The translations under genes were made by a program, and so were the position numbers. Shown one piece after another: positions 7,512 through 15,583 of a stretch of 64,000 bases of DNA. Under the pieces are notes generated by a model. The model worked only from the letters and a program-made list of their open reading frames with translations. It did not search any database and was not told where the DNA came from. Source of the DNA: Alloyangia pacifica (GTDB lineage Bacteria; Pseudomonadota; Alphaproteobacteria; Rhodobacterales; Rhodobacteraceae); NCBI RefSeq assembly GCF_003111685.1, contig NZ_CP022190.1, positions 372,001 through 436,000 on the forward strand, read 5' to 3'. How positions within the stretch are numbered: the first letter of the stretch is position 1; each line of letters starts with the position of its first letter.

Positions 7512-9290
7512 TCACTCCTCCTCGAAGGGATCCCATTCGTCCTCGACCTCGGGAAGGGCCTCCACCGCGGCCTGCTGCTGCTCGGCCTCGGGGGTGCGGA
7601 TCTCGACGATCTTCGCCTTGGGGAAAGCGGCGAGGGTGGCCTGCACCAGCGGGTGCTGCTCGGCCTCGGCCCGCAAAGCCAGCTCGGCGGCGTCGCGCTT
7701 TTCCACGATGGTCGGCGTCTCGCAGCCGTTGACCAAAGACACGCCCCAGCGCGCGCCGGTGAAGCGCTGTAGCGCCGTGCCGAGCCGCTGCGCCAGATCG
7801 CCCGAGGCGTTGCGGGCCGGGGTGAACTCGATGCGGCCGGGCTGATAGGCGGCAAGGCGCAGGCCGCTTTCGACCTCGACCAGCAGCTTCACATCACGAT
7901 TGGCGCGGATCAACTCGAGGACGTGCTCGAAGGTGGGATACCGCGCGAGCGCGTTGTTCTGCGCCACCGCGGGCACGGCGTTGCCATACATCGCGCTGGG
8001 GCCGGAGGGGCCGGGATGGGTCGGTTGCACGTGGCTGGCGTAGGCCTGCGTGCCGCCACCCGCGGGGGCGCCTGCGGGTGCATGGGTGTAGCCACCGCCG
8101 GGCCCGTTCGGGCTGGGGGGCGGAGGCGGCGTGTCCTGCAGCTTGCGCAGCAGTTCCTCGGGCGAAGGCAGCTCGGCGACGTGGGTCAGCCGGATCACCG
8201 CCATCTCGGCGGCCATCATGGCGTTGGGCGCCTGCGCCACTTCGTCCAGCGCCTTGAGCAGCATCTGCCACATGCGGGTGAGCGCGCGCATGCCGAGGTT
8301 GGCCGCCAGCGCCGAGCCGCGCAGCCGCTCGTCGGGGCCGACGGTGGGATCCTCGGCGGCGTCCGGCGTGATCTTCACCACCGAGATCCAATGGGTCAGC
8401 TCGGCGAGGTCGCGCAGCACCGCCAGCGGGTCGGCGCCCTCGGCATATTGTTCGGAGAGCTCGGTCAGCGCGCCGGGCGCGTCGCCGTGCATGATCTTCT
8501 CGAAGAGGTCCATCACCCGTCCGCGATCGGCGAGGCCAAGCATGGCGCGGACCTGATCGGCGGTGGTTTCCCCGGCACCGTGGCTGATCGCCTGATCGAG
8601 CAGCGAGGTGGCGTCGCGCGCCGAGCCCTCGGCGGCGCGGGTGATCAGCGCCAGCGCGTCATCGGTGATCTCGGCGCTTTCCTTGGTGGCGATCCGGCGC
8701 AGCAGGTCGATCATCACCTCGGGCTCGATGCGGCGCAGATCGAACCGCTGGCAGCGCGACAGCACCGTCACCGGCACCTTGCGGATCTCGGTGGTGGCGA
8801 AGATGAACTTCACGTGCGCGGGCGGCTCCTCGAGCGTCTTGAGCAGCGCGTTGAACGCGCTGTTCGAAAGCATGTGCACCTCGTCGATGATGTAGATCTT
8901 GTAGCGCGCCGAGGCCGCCCGGTAGTGCACGCTGTCTATGATCTCGCGGATGTCGCCGACGCCGGTGTTGGAGGCCGCGTCCATCTCCAGCACGTCGACG
9001 TGGCGGCCTTCCATGATCGCCTTGCAGTGCTCGCACACACCGCAGGGCTCGGTGGTTGGCCCGCCAGCGCCGTCGGGGCCGATGCAGTTCATCCCCTTGG
9101 CGATGATCCGCGCGGTGGTGGTCTTCCCGGTGCCGCGGATGCCGGTCATGATGAAGGCCTGCGCGATGCGGTCCGCCTTGAAGGCGTTCTTCAGGGTGCG
9201 CACCATGGCATCCTGCCCGACGAGATCGGCAAAGGTCTCGGGGCGGTACTTGCGCGCGAGTACCTGGTACTTGGGGCTGTCGTCAGTCAT
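7512..9290 (-). CDS. dnaX: DNA polymerase III subunit gamma/tau
   Basis: DnaX (592 residues) is the AAA+ clamp-loader motor. It starts MTDDSPKYQVLARKYRP; an in-frame extension upstream is out of character. Walker A is GIRGTGKT (50-57), the zinc module uses C69, C83, C86 and C89, Walker B is DEVH (136-139), and sensor 1 lies in FIFATTE. Beyond ~370 the Pro/Gly/Ala-rich linker and C-terminal domain of the tau form follow, ending WDPFEEE. No A-rich slippery heptamer is present, so no frameshifted gamma product is predicted. It leads the dnaX-ybaB-recR block. Confidence 0.96.
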   Translation of the reverse strand: MTDDSPKYQVLARKYRPETFADLVGQDAMVRTLKNAFKADRIAQAFIMTGIRGTGKTTTARIIAKGMNCIGPDGAGGPTTEPCGVCEHCKAIMEGRHVDVLEMDAASNTGVGDIREIIDSVHYRAASARYKIYIIDEVHMLSNSAFNALLKTLEEPPAHVKFIFATTEIRKVPVTVLSRCQRFDLRRIEPEVMIDLLRRIATKESAEITDDALALITRAAEGSARDATSLLDQAISHGAGETTADQVRAMLGLADRGRVMDLFEKIMHGDAPGALTELSEQYAEGADPLAVLRDLAELTHWISVVKITPDAAEDPTVGPDERLRGSALAANLGMRALTRMWQMLLKALDEVAQAPNAMMAAEMAVIRLTHVAELPSPEELLRKLQDTPPPPPSPNGPGGGYTHAPAGAPAGGGTQAYASHVQPTHPGPSGPSAMYGNAVPAVAQNNALARYPTFEHVLELIRANRDVKLLVEVESGLRLAAYQPGRIEFTPARNASGDLAQRLGTALQRFTGARWGVSLVNGCETPTIVEKRDAAELALRAEAEQHPLVQATLAAFPKAKIVEIRTPEAEQQQAAVEALPEVEDEWDPFEEE

Positions 9291-9556
9291 GGAATCCGTG
9301 GCGCTCCTTCGGTTGCGGCCAAGGTAAGGTGGGGGAGGGGCGAGGTAAAGCCGGGCGTCGAGGCGGGCGCCGGGTGCGGCCCCGAACCTGGCGCATGTGT
9401 TGCGCGGGGACTTCCCCATGCGCCGCCGCTCTGCTATGAGGCGATCAGGCCCGATCGCAGGGGGCCGCCCAGTCCGCGGAAAGCGCGCGCACCTGCCTTC
9501 GAACCGATCTGATATCTTCGGTTTCTCTCCTGCCCAGACCAGCGGACACTTGGGCG

Positions 9557-11086
9557 ATGACGGAGGACACCGGCATGCTCTTTTCAGGGCCGACCCCATC
9601 CATCGACGATCTGCGCCGCGAGGCGCGCCGACTTCACAAATCCTACGACGCGGGAGACCGCGGCGCGCGGCAACGCCTGAGCGAGCTGCCGCCGCGCGGC
9701 GACGGGCGCGAGCTCAAACGCGCCGACTTCCTGCAGGTTGTCGCGCGCGAGCGAGGCTTTGAGAGCTGGCCCAAGCTCAAGCTGGCGGCGGAGACCCAAG
9801 GCCTGGACCGGGCAGCGAAAATCCAGCGGCTGAAGATCGCGCTGTTCCATGGTCAGATGCCTGTGGTGCAGGCGCTTCTGGCCGAGACGCCGGATCTCGC
9901 CGATGGGCTTTTCGGCCTGCAATGCGCTTTGGCAGACCTGTCTGGCGTGCGCGCCGCGCTGGCGCAGAACCCTCGGCTTGCAACCGAACGGCACGGGCCG
10001 CGTAGCGCGATCTTGCACCTCGCCTTCTCGCGTTGGCACCAACTGCACCCTGACCTGCGCCCTGCGACGCTGGAAATCGCTGCCCTGCTGGTCGCACGGG
10101 GGGCCGATGTGAACGACGCACAGGAGGGAGCAGGGGGAGAGAAACTCTCGGCGCTCTACGGTGCGCTCTGCGTGGCGCGCAACCTTGATCTGGCGCGCTG
10201 GCTTCTGGATCACGGCGCGTCTCCCGACGATGGCGAGTCGCTCTACCATTCGGCGGAGTTGGGCACGCTGGACGGGCTGAAGCTGCTGCTCGAGCGTGGG
10301 GCGAAGCCGCAGGGCACCAACGCGCTCTTGCGGGCGCTCGACTTCAACGACCACGGCGCCGTGGAGCTTCTGCTCGCCCATGGCGCGACGCTCGACGAGG
10401 AGGCGCAGACCATCCCAGCGCTGCATCAGGCGGCGCGGCGTGGCTGTGACCGGCGCATGGTGGAGCTGCTGCTTGAGGCCGGCGCCGATCCGGTGCGCGA
10501 GTGGCGCTGGGTCTCGCCCTATGGCTACGCCCGGGTGCTGGGCAGCCGCGCGCTGGTCGAGGCGCTGGAGGCGCGGGGCATCACCGCCGCGCTGTCCCGC
10601 GAGGAGGCGCTCATGGCAGAGGCCGCGGAAGGGCGGGGCACGCCGGGTGCCTACATCGACCCCGAGGCGCTGCCGCCCGCCTACGACGGGCTGCTGCGCG
10701 GGCTCGCGGGTCGGCCCGACCGGCTGGCGCAGATCAAGGCGTTGGTGTCACTCGGGCTGCCATATGATGCGCCGGACGGAGTTGATGGTGTGACCCCGGT
10801 GCAGGCCGCTGCCTGGGAGGGCTATCCCAAGGTCATGGCGCATTTCCTGGATCTGCGTCCGGACATGAGCCACGTGAACGCTTTTGGCGGCACCCTGCTC
10901 GGCACGTTGCTGCACGGGGCCGAGAACGCGCCGAAGGCCGAAGGCCGAGATCACCTCGCCTGCCTAAAGCTTCTGCTCGAGCATGGCGTCGCGCTTCCGC
11001 GCAAGGCCATGGCATTGGTCGGCAGACCCGATCTTGCCGTCGTCCTGCAAGGGTGGGCCGAGGCGCATCCGGGGCAGGTCGTCTGA
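9557..11086 (+). CDS. Ankyrin-repeat protein
   Basis: In this 509-residue protein, residues ~1-75 resemble a short helical N-terminal domain (DDLRREARRLHKSYDAGD...RADFLQVVARERGFESWPKLK) common to a bacterial ankyrin family. Several degenerate ankyrin repeats follow, for example LEIAALLVARGADVND, LDLARWLLDHGASPDD, LDGLKLLLERGAKP and AVELLLAHGATLDE. No signal peptide is seen, so it is probably a cytosolic protein-binding scaffold. The start could instead be the ATG at 9575 (MLFSGPTP). A strong terminator follows. Confidence 0.8.
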   Translation: MTEDTGMLFSGPTPSIDDLRREARRLHKSYDAGDRGARQRLSELPPRGDGRELKRADFLQVVARERGFESWPKLKLAAETQGLDRAAKIQRLKIALFHGQMPVVQALLAETPDLADGLFGLQCALADLSGVRAALAQNPRLATERHGPRSAILHLAFSRWHQLHPDLRPATLEIAALLVARGADVNDAQEGAGGEKLSALYGALCVARNLDLARWLLDHGASPDDGESLYHSAELGTLDGLKLLLERGAKPQGTNALLRALDFNDHGAVELLLAHGATLDEEAQTIPALHQAARRGCDRRMVELLLEAGADPVREWRWVSPYGYARVLGSRALVEALEARGITAALSREEALMAEAAEGRGTPGAYIDPEALPPAYDGLLRGLAGRPDRLAQIKALVSLGLPYDAPDGVDGVTPVQAAAWEGYPKVMAHFLDLRPDMSHVNAFGGTLLGTLLHGAENAPKAEGRDHLACLKLLLEHGVALPRKAMALVGRPDLAVVLQGWAEAHPGQVV

Positions 11087-11142
11087 TCCCGGCCCGGCCG
11101 CCGGGCGGTTCGGCCAAGCCGGAAATTCTGTTTCACAAAGCC

Positions 11143-11180
11143 GCGGCAGCCCCTACAATCAGGGCTGCCGCACGTATTTT
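11143..11180 (+). terminator. Intrinsic terminator after the ankyrin gene
   Basis: GCGGCAGCCC (11143-11152) and GGGCTGCCGC (11162-11171) form a perfect 10-bp stem with a 9-base loop, followed by ACGTATTTT. It separates the ankyrin gene from the zinc peptidase gene. Confidence 0.75.
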
Positions 11181-11198
11181 CATATAAGGAATTTAGTC

Positions 11199-12038
11199 AT
11201 GCGTCTCAGAGGAGTGCGCCGAAGCAGCAATGTCGAGGACCGCCGCCGGTCCGGGGGCCGCGTCGCCATGGGGGGCGGGCTCGGAGGCATCGCGCTGCTG
11301 GTCGTCCTGGCGATCGGCTATTTCGCCGGGGTCGATGTCACCCCGCTTCTGAACAACAGCACGGTGCAGACCTCGAGCGAGCCGCGCGAGCTGACTCCGC
11401 AGGAAAAACTCGCCGGCGAATTCGCCTCGCAGGTGTTGGCCACCACCGAGGAGGTCTGGACCCAGCTCTTGCCCGAGCAGGCGGGCCGCGAGTACACGCC
11501 GCCGGTGCTGGTGCTCTTCTCTGGCCAGACCGCCTCGCCCTGTGGTGGCGCCAGCGGCGCGACGGGGCCATTCTACTGCCCGCTCGACCAGCAGGCCTAT
11601 CTCGACACCGAATTTTTCGCCACGCTTGAGCAGCAGCTCGGCGCCGAGGGGGACTTTGCCGCCGCCTACGTGATCGCCCACGAGGTGGCGCACCACGTGC
11701 AGAACCTGCTCGGGATCCTTCCGCAGGTTGAGGAAATCCGCCAGCAGTCGAGTGAGGCGCAAGCCAATGCGCTGACCGTGCGGCTTGAGCTGCAAGCCGA
11801 CTGCCTGTCCGGCGTCTGGGCCACCCATGTCGACGGCCTCCTCGAGCCCGGAGACGTCGAGGAGGCGTTGAACGCCGCCAAGATGATCGGCGACGACCTT
11901 CTGCAGAAGCGAGCAGGGCGGGTGCCGCAGCCGCATACCTTCACCCACGGCACCAGCGCGCAGCGTTCGGGCTGGTTCGCGCGCGGCTACGAGGCGGGCA
12001 ATATCTCGGCCTGTGACACCTTCTCGGGAGACATCTGA
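11199..12038 (+). CDS. YpfJ-type neutral zinc metallopeptidase, membrane-anchored
   Basis: The start MRLRGVRRSSNVEDRR (279 residues) follows an AAGGAA site, and the opening matches the zinc-metallopeptidase family PF04228. One membrane segment lies at ~25-44; the catalytic part faces outward. The zinc site is HEVAH (161-165), with a third ligand probably E197 in RLELQADC. FGQT-like and PHTFTHGTSAQR-type family patches are visible near the C-terminus. The phosphatase gene starts 4 bases after the stop, suggesting cotranscription. The natural substrate of this family is unknown. Confidence 0.88.
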   Translation: MRLRGVRRSSNVEDRRRSGGRVAMGGGLGGIALLVVLAIGYFAGVDVTPLLNNSTVQTSSEPRELTPQEKLAGEFASQVLATTEEVWTQLLPEQAGREYTPPVLVLFSGQTASPCGGASGATGPFYCPLDQQAYLDTEFFATLEQQLGAEGDFAAAYVIAHEVAHHVQNLLGILPQVEEIRQQSSEAQANALTVRLELQADCLSGVWATHVDGLLEPGDVEEALNAAKMIGDDLLQKRAGRVPQPHTFTHGTSAQRSGWFARGYEAGNISACDTFSGDI

Positions 12039-12042
12039 CCTG

Positions 12043-12552
12043 ATGATGATCCACGCGCTTTCTGTCCTCGAGGGCATCCTCGCGATCTCGCCCCTGCCGG
12101 GCGGCGGCGGGGATTTTTCCGGGGACATGGCGCATGTGACCGAATGGCGCCCGGCCATCGTCATCACCCTCGTTTCCCGGGCCGAGATGGAGGCGGCGGA
12201 CGCGGCGCTGCTGGGGGTGCACGTGCGGGACCACGGTTCGCGCTGGCTGCACCTGCCGATCCCCGACTTCGGCACCCCGCCCGAGGAGATGCGCCGCCTC
12301 TGGCCCGAGGTCAGCGCTCAGGCGCGGCAGGCGCTCTCGGGCGGCGGCCGGGTGCTCGTGCATTGCCGGGGCGGTTGCGGTCGCTCGGGGATGGTGGCGC
12401 TGCGGCTGATGATCGAGTCCGGCGAGGCGCCCGACGAGGCGCTGGCCCGGCTCCGCCACGTCCGGCCCTGCGCCGTCGAGACCGACGCTCAGATGGACTG
12501 GGCGATGGAGGCCCCGCGCGACGCCGCGCTCTTCCTGCGCCACGTGGACTGA
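12043..12552 (+). CDS. Small dual-specificity/tyrosine phosphatase-like protein
   Basis: This 169-residue cytosolic protein carries the CX5R loop HCRGGCGRSG (107-116; nucleophile C108, Arg114) and a likely general-acid Asp75 in PIPDF. These are the two landmarks of cysteine-based phosphatases. MMIH offers two start ATGs (12043, 12046). It follows the zinc peptidase by 4 bases. The target is unknown. Confidence 0.85.
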   Translation: MMIHALSVLEGILAISPLPGGGGDFSGDMAHVTEWRPAIVITLVSRAEMEAADAALLGVHVRDHGSRWLHLPIPDFGTPPEEMRRLWPEVSAQARQALSGGGRVLVHCRGGCGRSGMVALRLMIESGEAPDEALARLRHVRPCAVETDAQMDWAMEAPRDAALFLRHVD

Positions 12553-12656
12553 TCCCGCTCAGCCGGTCGCACCGATTGCCAGGCCCGCGCGCCTCGGCTA
12601 GACCACGCTGCAAAGCCAGCCTTTCGCCAGCCCCTGGATTTTCAAGGAGATGGTGA

Positions 12657-13538
12657 ATGATCCCAAACCGCAGACGCTTCCTGACCACGCTTGCCGCTTT
12701 TGCAGGCTGCCCCGCCCTCCCGGTGCTGGCGCAGCGGCGGCAGCCCGCCGCCGATTTCCCGCTCTTCGACACACCCCCCGCAAGCCACGAGCTCTCGCAT
12801 GTCGACGTGAGTGCGGACGGTCTGACCTACCGCCTCTTCCTTGCCCTCCCACGCGGCGCGACCCCCTCGCAAGGCTGGCCATCGCTCTGGATGCTTGACG
12901 GCAACGCTGCCTTTAGCCGCCTTGATGCGGCAATTCTCGAGGCTTACCCGGGGCTTGCGGTCGTCGGTATCGGTTACCCGGTCAAAGAGGCCTTCGACGG
13001 CGCCTCGCGTGCGCGCGACTACACCCCAGTGCCGCTCGAGGACCCGATGCATGCTCGCGGGCGCGACTGGGAGTTCGGCGGCGAGGCTGCGTTCCGGGCG
13101 CGTCTGCTCGGCCCGCTGGCGCGGGTGCTGGCTGAGCGTGCTCGGCTCGATCCGGCGCGGCGCAGCCTCTGGGGGCATTCCTACGGCGGGGTCTTCGCGC
13201 TGGCGACGCTGCTGTCCAAGCCCGCGGCCTTCCGTGCCTACATGCCGATCAGCGCGACCACGGGCTTCGGCGGGCGCAGGCTCTTTGCAATGGAGGCCGA
13301 AGCGCCGCGGCTCGCCGCCGGCCGGGCCGAGGTGCTGATGATGCTGGGCGACAGCGAGCATCGCTCGGGCACGCCCGAGCCCGAGGCGCCCCGCCCGAAT
13401 CCGGACACGCTCGAGATGGCGGCCCGGCTGGCGGAGCGGAGCGACCTGCATGTCCAGCTCGAGGTGCTGAAGGGGCTTGGCCACGGCGCGACCTTTGCCG
13501 CCTCCTTCCCGCGCTGCTTCGCGCTGGCGGCGGGCTAG
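12657..13538 (+). CDS. Exported alpha/beta-hydrolase, siderophore-esterase-like
   Basis: The 293-residue protein starts MIPNRRRFLTT, a twin-arginine-like signal (RRxFL), and is probably exported by Tat. The nucleophile elbow is GHSYGG (Ser175); a late GLGHGATF may give the catalytic His. The layout matches the BesA/IroE/Fes-type esterase family (PF00756) that opens ferric catecholate siderophores. No siderophore genes are nearby, so the substrate is open. GGAGAT lies before the ATG. Confidence 0.72.
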   Translation: MIPNRRRFLTTLAAFAGCPALPVLAQRRQPAADFPLFDTPPASHELSHVDVSADGLTYRLFLALPRGATPSQGWPSLWMLDGNAAFSRLDAAILEAYPGLAVVGIGYPVKEAFDGASRARDYTPVPLEDPMHARGRDWEFGGEAAFRARLLGPLARVLAERARLDPARRSLWGHSYGGVFALATLLSKPAAFRAYMPISATTGFGGRRLFAMEAEAPRLAAGRAEVLMMLGDSEHRSGTPEPEAPRPNPDTLEMAARLAERSDLHVQLEVLKGLGHGATFAASFPRCFALAAG

Positions 13539-13743
13539 CTCGCTAGCCTCTATGCACGCGGTAGGAGAGCAAGTGTTTCGCAGACGAGTTCCGGCCAAAT
13601 CCTGATCTGTGCAGATTTTCAGCGATCCACCAGTGGCACGAGGTGGATCGCGGTCGCCTTGGGTCTGATATTCCCCGGCCGATTCAGAGATTTTGCCGGT
13701 CTGGGCACGGCCCATCCGGGGTGCTGCGGATTCCGGCCGACGC

Positions 13744-13757
13744 TTGATCCGTGTCAT
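13744..13757. promoter_or_regulatory. FNR/Dnr-like box
   Basis: TTGAT-CCGT-GTCAT at 13744-13757 differs from the FNR/Dnr pattern TTGAY-N4-RTCAA only at the final base. It lies 78 bases before the sqr remnant start and ahead of the MBL, PEP synthase and hydrogenase genes, where an FNR-type site would give anaerobic or low-oxygen control. Confidence 0.45.
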
Positions 13758-13834
13758 ATCGCGGCCCGATCGAGGGTGGCAGCCTGCCAAGAGGAATAGC
13801 AACGCACGCGCGCGTTCTGGGAGGGATGATCGCA

Positions 13835-14086
13835 ATGGCACAAGTTCTCGTTCCTGGGGCCGGGCTCGGTGGTCTTGTCATGGCCTGCAAGCTGCCGACG
13901 CGCAGCCGCAGATCCCGCCGTGGAACGTGAACCGGGTCGCCTCGGGCGAGCGAGCACCATGCGAAGATGGGCTTCGGGACGTGCTTCCTGCGCAAGGTCC
14001 GCTCCGGCAAGGCCGAGCCCTTCGAAGTAAGCCGGATGATGCGGGCGCTGGGGATCGACAAGCCGAAGGACGCCCATGGCGCGTGA
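13835..14086 (+). pseudogene. sqr: Sulfide:quinone oxidoreductase remnant (internal deletion, frameshift)
   Basis: The start ATG with GGGAGGG opens MAQVLVPGAGLGGLVMACKL, the FAD-binding beginning of sulfide:quinone oxidoreductase, then meets a TGA at 13928. In another frame, at about 13890-13945, comes DAQPQIPPWNVN, the family's late quinone/FAD-site motif. From 13952 the original frame gives EHHAKMGF..CFLRKVRSGKAEPF...LGIDK, the C-terminal end. About 85 codons remain of a ~430-residue enzyme, so most of the middle has been deleted and a frameshift added. It cannot be functional. Confidence 0.8.
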
Positions 14087-14152
14087 GGGGAAGGGTGGGA
14101 ATTTAACAGGGCGGGGGATCCGATCGGACCCCGCCGCCCGGGAGGAAGGCCA

Positions 14153-15532
14153 ATGAAGCTCTCGTTTCATGGTGCCGCGCGGCAGGTGACCGGATCGTGC
14201 CACCTCGTCGAGGCGGCGGGACGCAAGATCCTGATCGATTGCGGGATGTTTCAGGGCGCGCACGAGTTGCACGACGAGAACGCGTCCGGCTTCGGCTTCG
14301 ACCCGGCAGAGATCGACCTGCTGCTTCTGACCCATGCCCATCTCGATCACTGCGGCCGCATTCCTCTGCTGGTGAAGCGCGGCTTCTCCGGCCCGATCGT
14401 GGCAACCGCCGCGTCCCGTGACCTGGGGCAACTCGTGATGATGGATTCCGCCCATCTTCACGAGGAGGACGCGCGGAGGCACCGGCGCAAGGGCAGGCAG
14501 GGGTGGCGGTACGAGCCGCTCTACGACCGGCTCGATGCGCTCGATGCCGTGCGGCGCTTCGGGCGCCCTGCACACTACGGCAAGGCCACCCAGCTTTTCC
14601 CCGGGATCACCGCCACCTTCTTCGACGCGGGGCATCTCCTCGGCTCGGCCTCAATCCTGCTGGAGATCACCGAAGGCACGCGGCGGCGCAGGGTGCTCTT
14701 CTCGGGCGACATCGGGCCGGGCGGGCGCGTGCTGCTGAACGATCCGGCGCCGCCTGCCGGTGTTGATGTGGTGGTGATGGAGACGACCTATGGCGACCGG
14801 GACCACCGCTCGCTCGCCGACTCGGTCGAGGAACTCCACGCAGCGATCCGAGCCACGCAAGCGCGCGGGGGCAACATCATCATCCCGACCTTTGCACTGG
14901 AGCGGGCGCAGGAACTGCTGTGGTACCTGCGCGAGGGGCTGGACGCGGGGCACATCCAGCCCGGCCTGAGGCTCTATCTCGACTCCCCCATGGCAATCTC
15001 GGCAACGCGGATCTTCGGTCGGCATCCCGAGGCGATGGGCCCGGAGCCTGCACGGATGATCCACGCCGGCAAGGATCCTTTCCAGGTGCCCGGGTTGCAG
15101 TTCACCCAGGAGGCCCAGGATTCGATGGAGCTGAACGGCATCCGCTCCGGCGCGCTGATCATGGCGGGCTCGGGCATGTGCACCGGCGGGCGGGTCCGCC
15201 ATCACCTGCGCCACACGCTCGCCCATCCCGAGTCCAGCATCATCTTCGTCGGGTTCGCCGCCGAAGGCACGCTGGCGCGGATCATCATAGATGGGGCGTC
15301 GCGGGTGAAGCTCTTCGGCGACGAAATCCCAGTGCGGGCGCAGGTCCATACGATCAACGGTTTCTCGGCTCATGCCGGGAGGAGCGCTCTGAGCGCCTGG
15401 CACGCAGGTCTCGGCAACCCGGAACAGACGTTCCTGGTGCATGGGGAGCCAAAGGCGATGGAGGCCTTCGGCAGGGAGCTGACAGGCGGCTCGGTCCGGA
15501 TGCCCGCCATGGGAGAGGAATTCGAGCTTTGA
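14153..15532 (+). CDS. Beta-CASP MBL-fold ribonuclease-like protein
   Basis: This 459-residue protein is a metallo-beta-lactamase domain (THAHLDH, H61/H63/D65/H66; later DAGHLLGSA and SGDIG) with an inserted beta-CASP domain (GGNIIIPTFALERAQELLWYL; SGMCTGGRVRHH) and a C-terminal INGFSAHAG RNA-metabolism motif. Relatives process RNA (CPSF73-like, RNase J-like). In proteobacteria this subtype often sits in anaerobic or stress gene groups with PEP synthase, as here: ppsA follows by 51 bases. The ATG has GGAGG seven bases upstream. Confidence 0.88.
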   Translation: MKLSFHGAARQVTGSCHLVEAAGRKILIDCGMFQGAHELHDENASGFGFDPAEIDLLLLTHAHLDHCGRIPLLVKRGFSGPIVATAASRDLGQLVMMDSAHLHEEDARRHRRKGRQGWRYEPLYDRLDALDAVRRFGRPAHYGKATQLFPGITATFFDAGHLLGSASILLEITEGTRRRRVLFSGDIGPGGRVLLNDPAPPAGVDVVVMETTYGDRDHRSLADSVEELHAAIRATQARGGNIIIPTFALERAQELLWYLREGLDAGHIQPGLRLYLDSPMAISATRIFGRHPEAMGPEPARMIHAGKDPFQVPGLQFTQEAQDSMELNGIRSGALIMAGSGMCTGGRVRHHLRHTLAHPESSIIFVGFAAEGTLARIIIDGASRVKLFGDEIPVRAQVHTINGFSAHAGRSALSAWHAGLGNPEQTFLVHGEPKAMEAFGRELTGGSVRMPAMGEEFEL

Positions 15533-15583
15533 GGGGCGGGCGGGGCTGCCGCGCGCTTTGCAGTGTCAACGGAGGACAAGGGG

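Noticed and set aside
7512..9290. Programmed frameshift producing a gamma subunit from dnaX
   Set aside because: No A-rich slippery heptamer is found in the gene.
9291..9556. Possible 4.5S/SRP RNA gene next to dnaX
   Set aside because: The SRP RNA core (GGAAGGAAGCAG or its complement) is not present.
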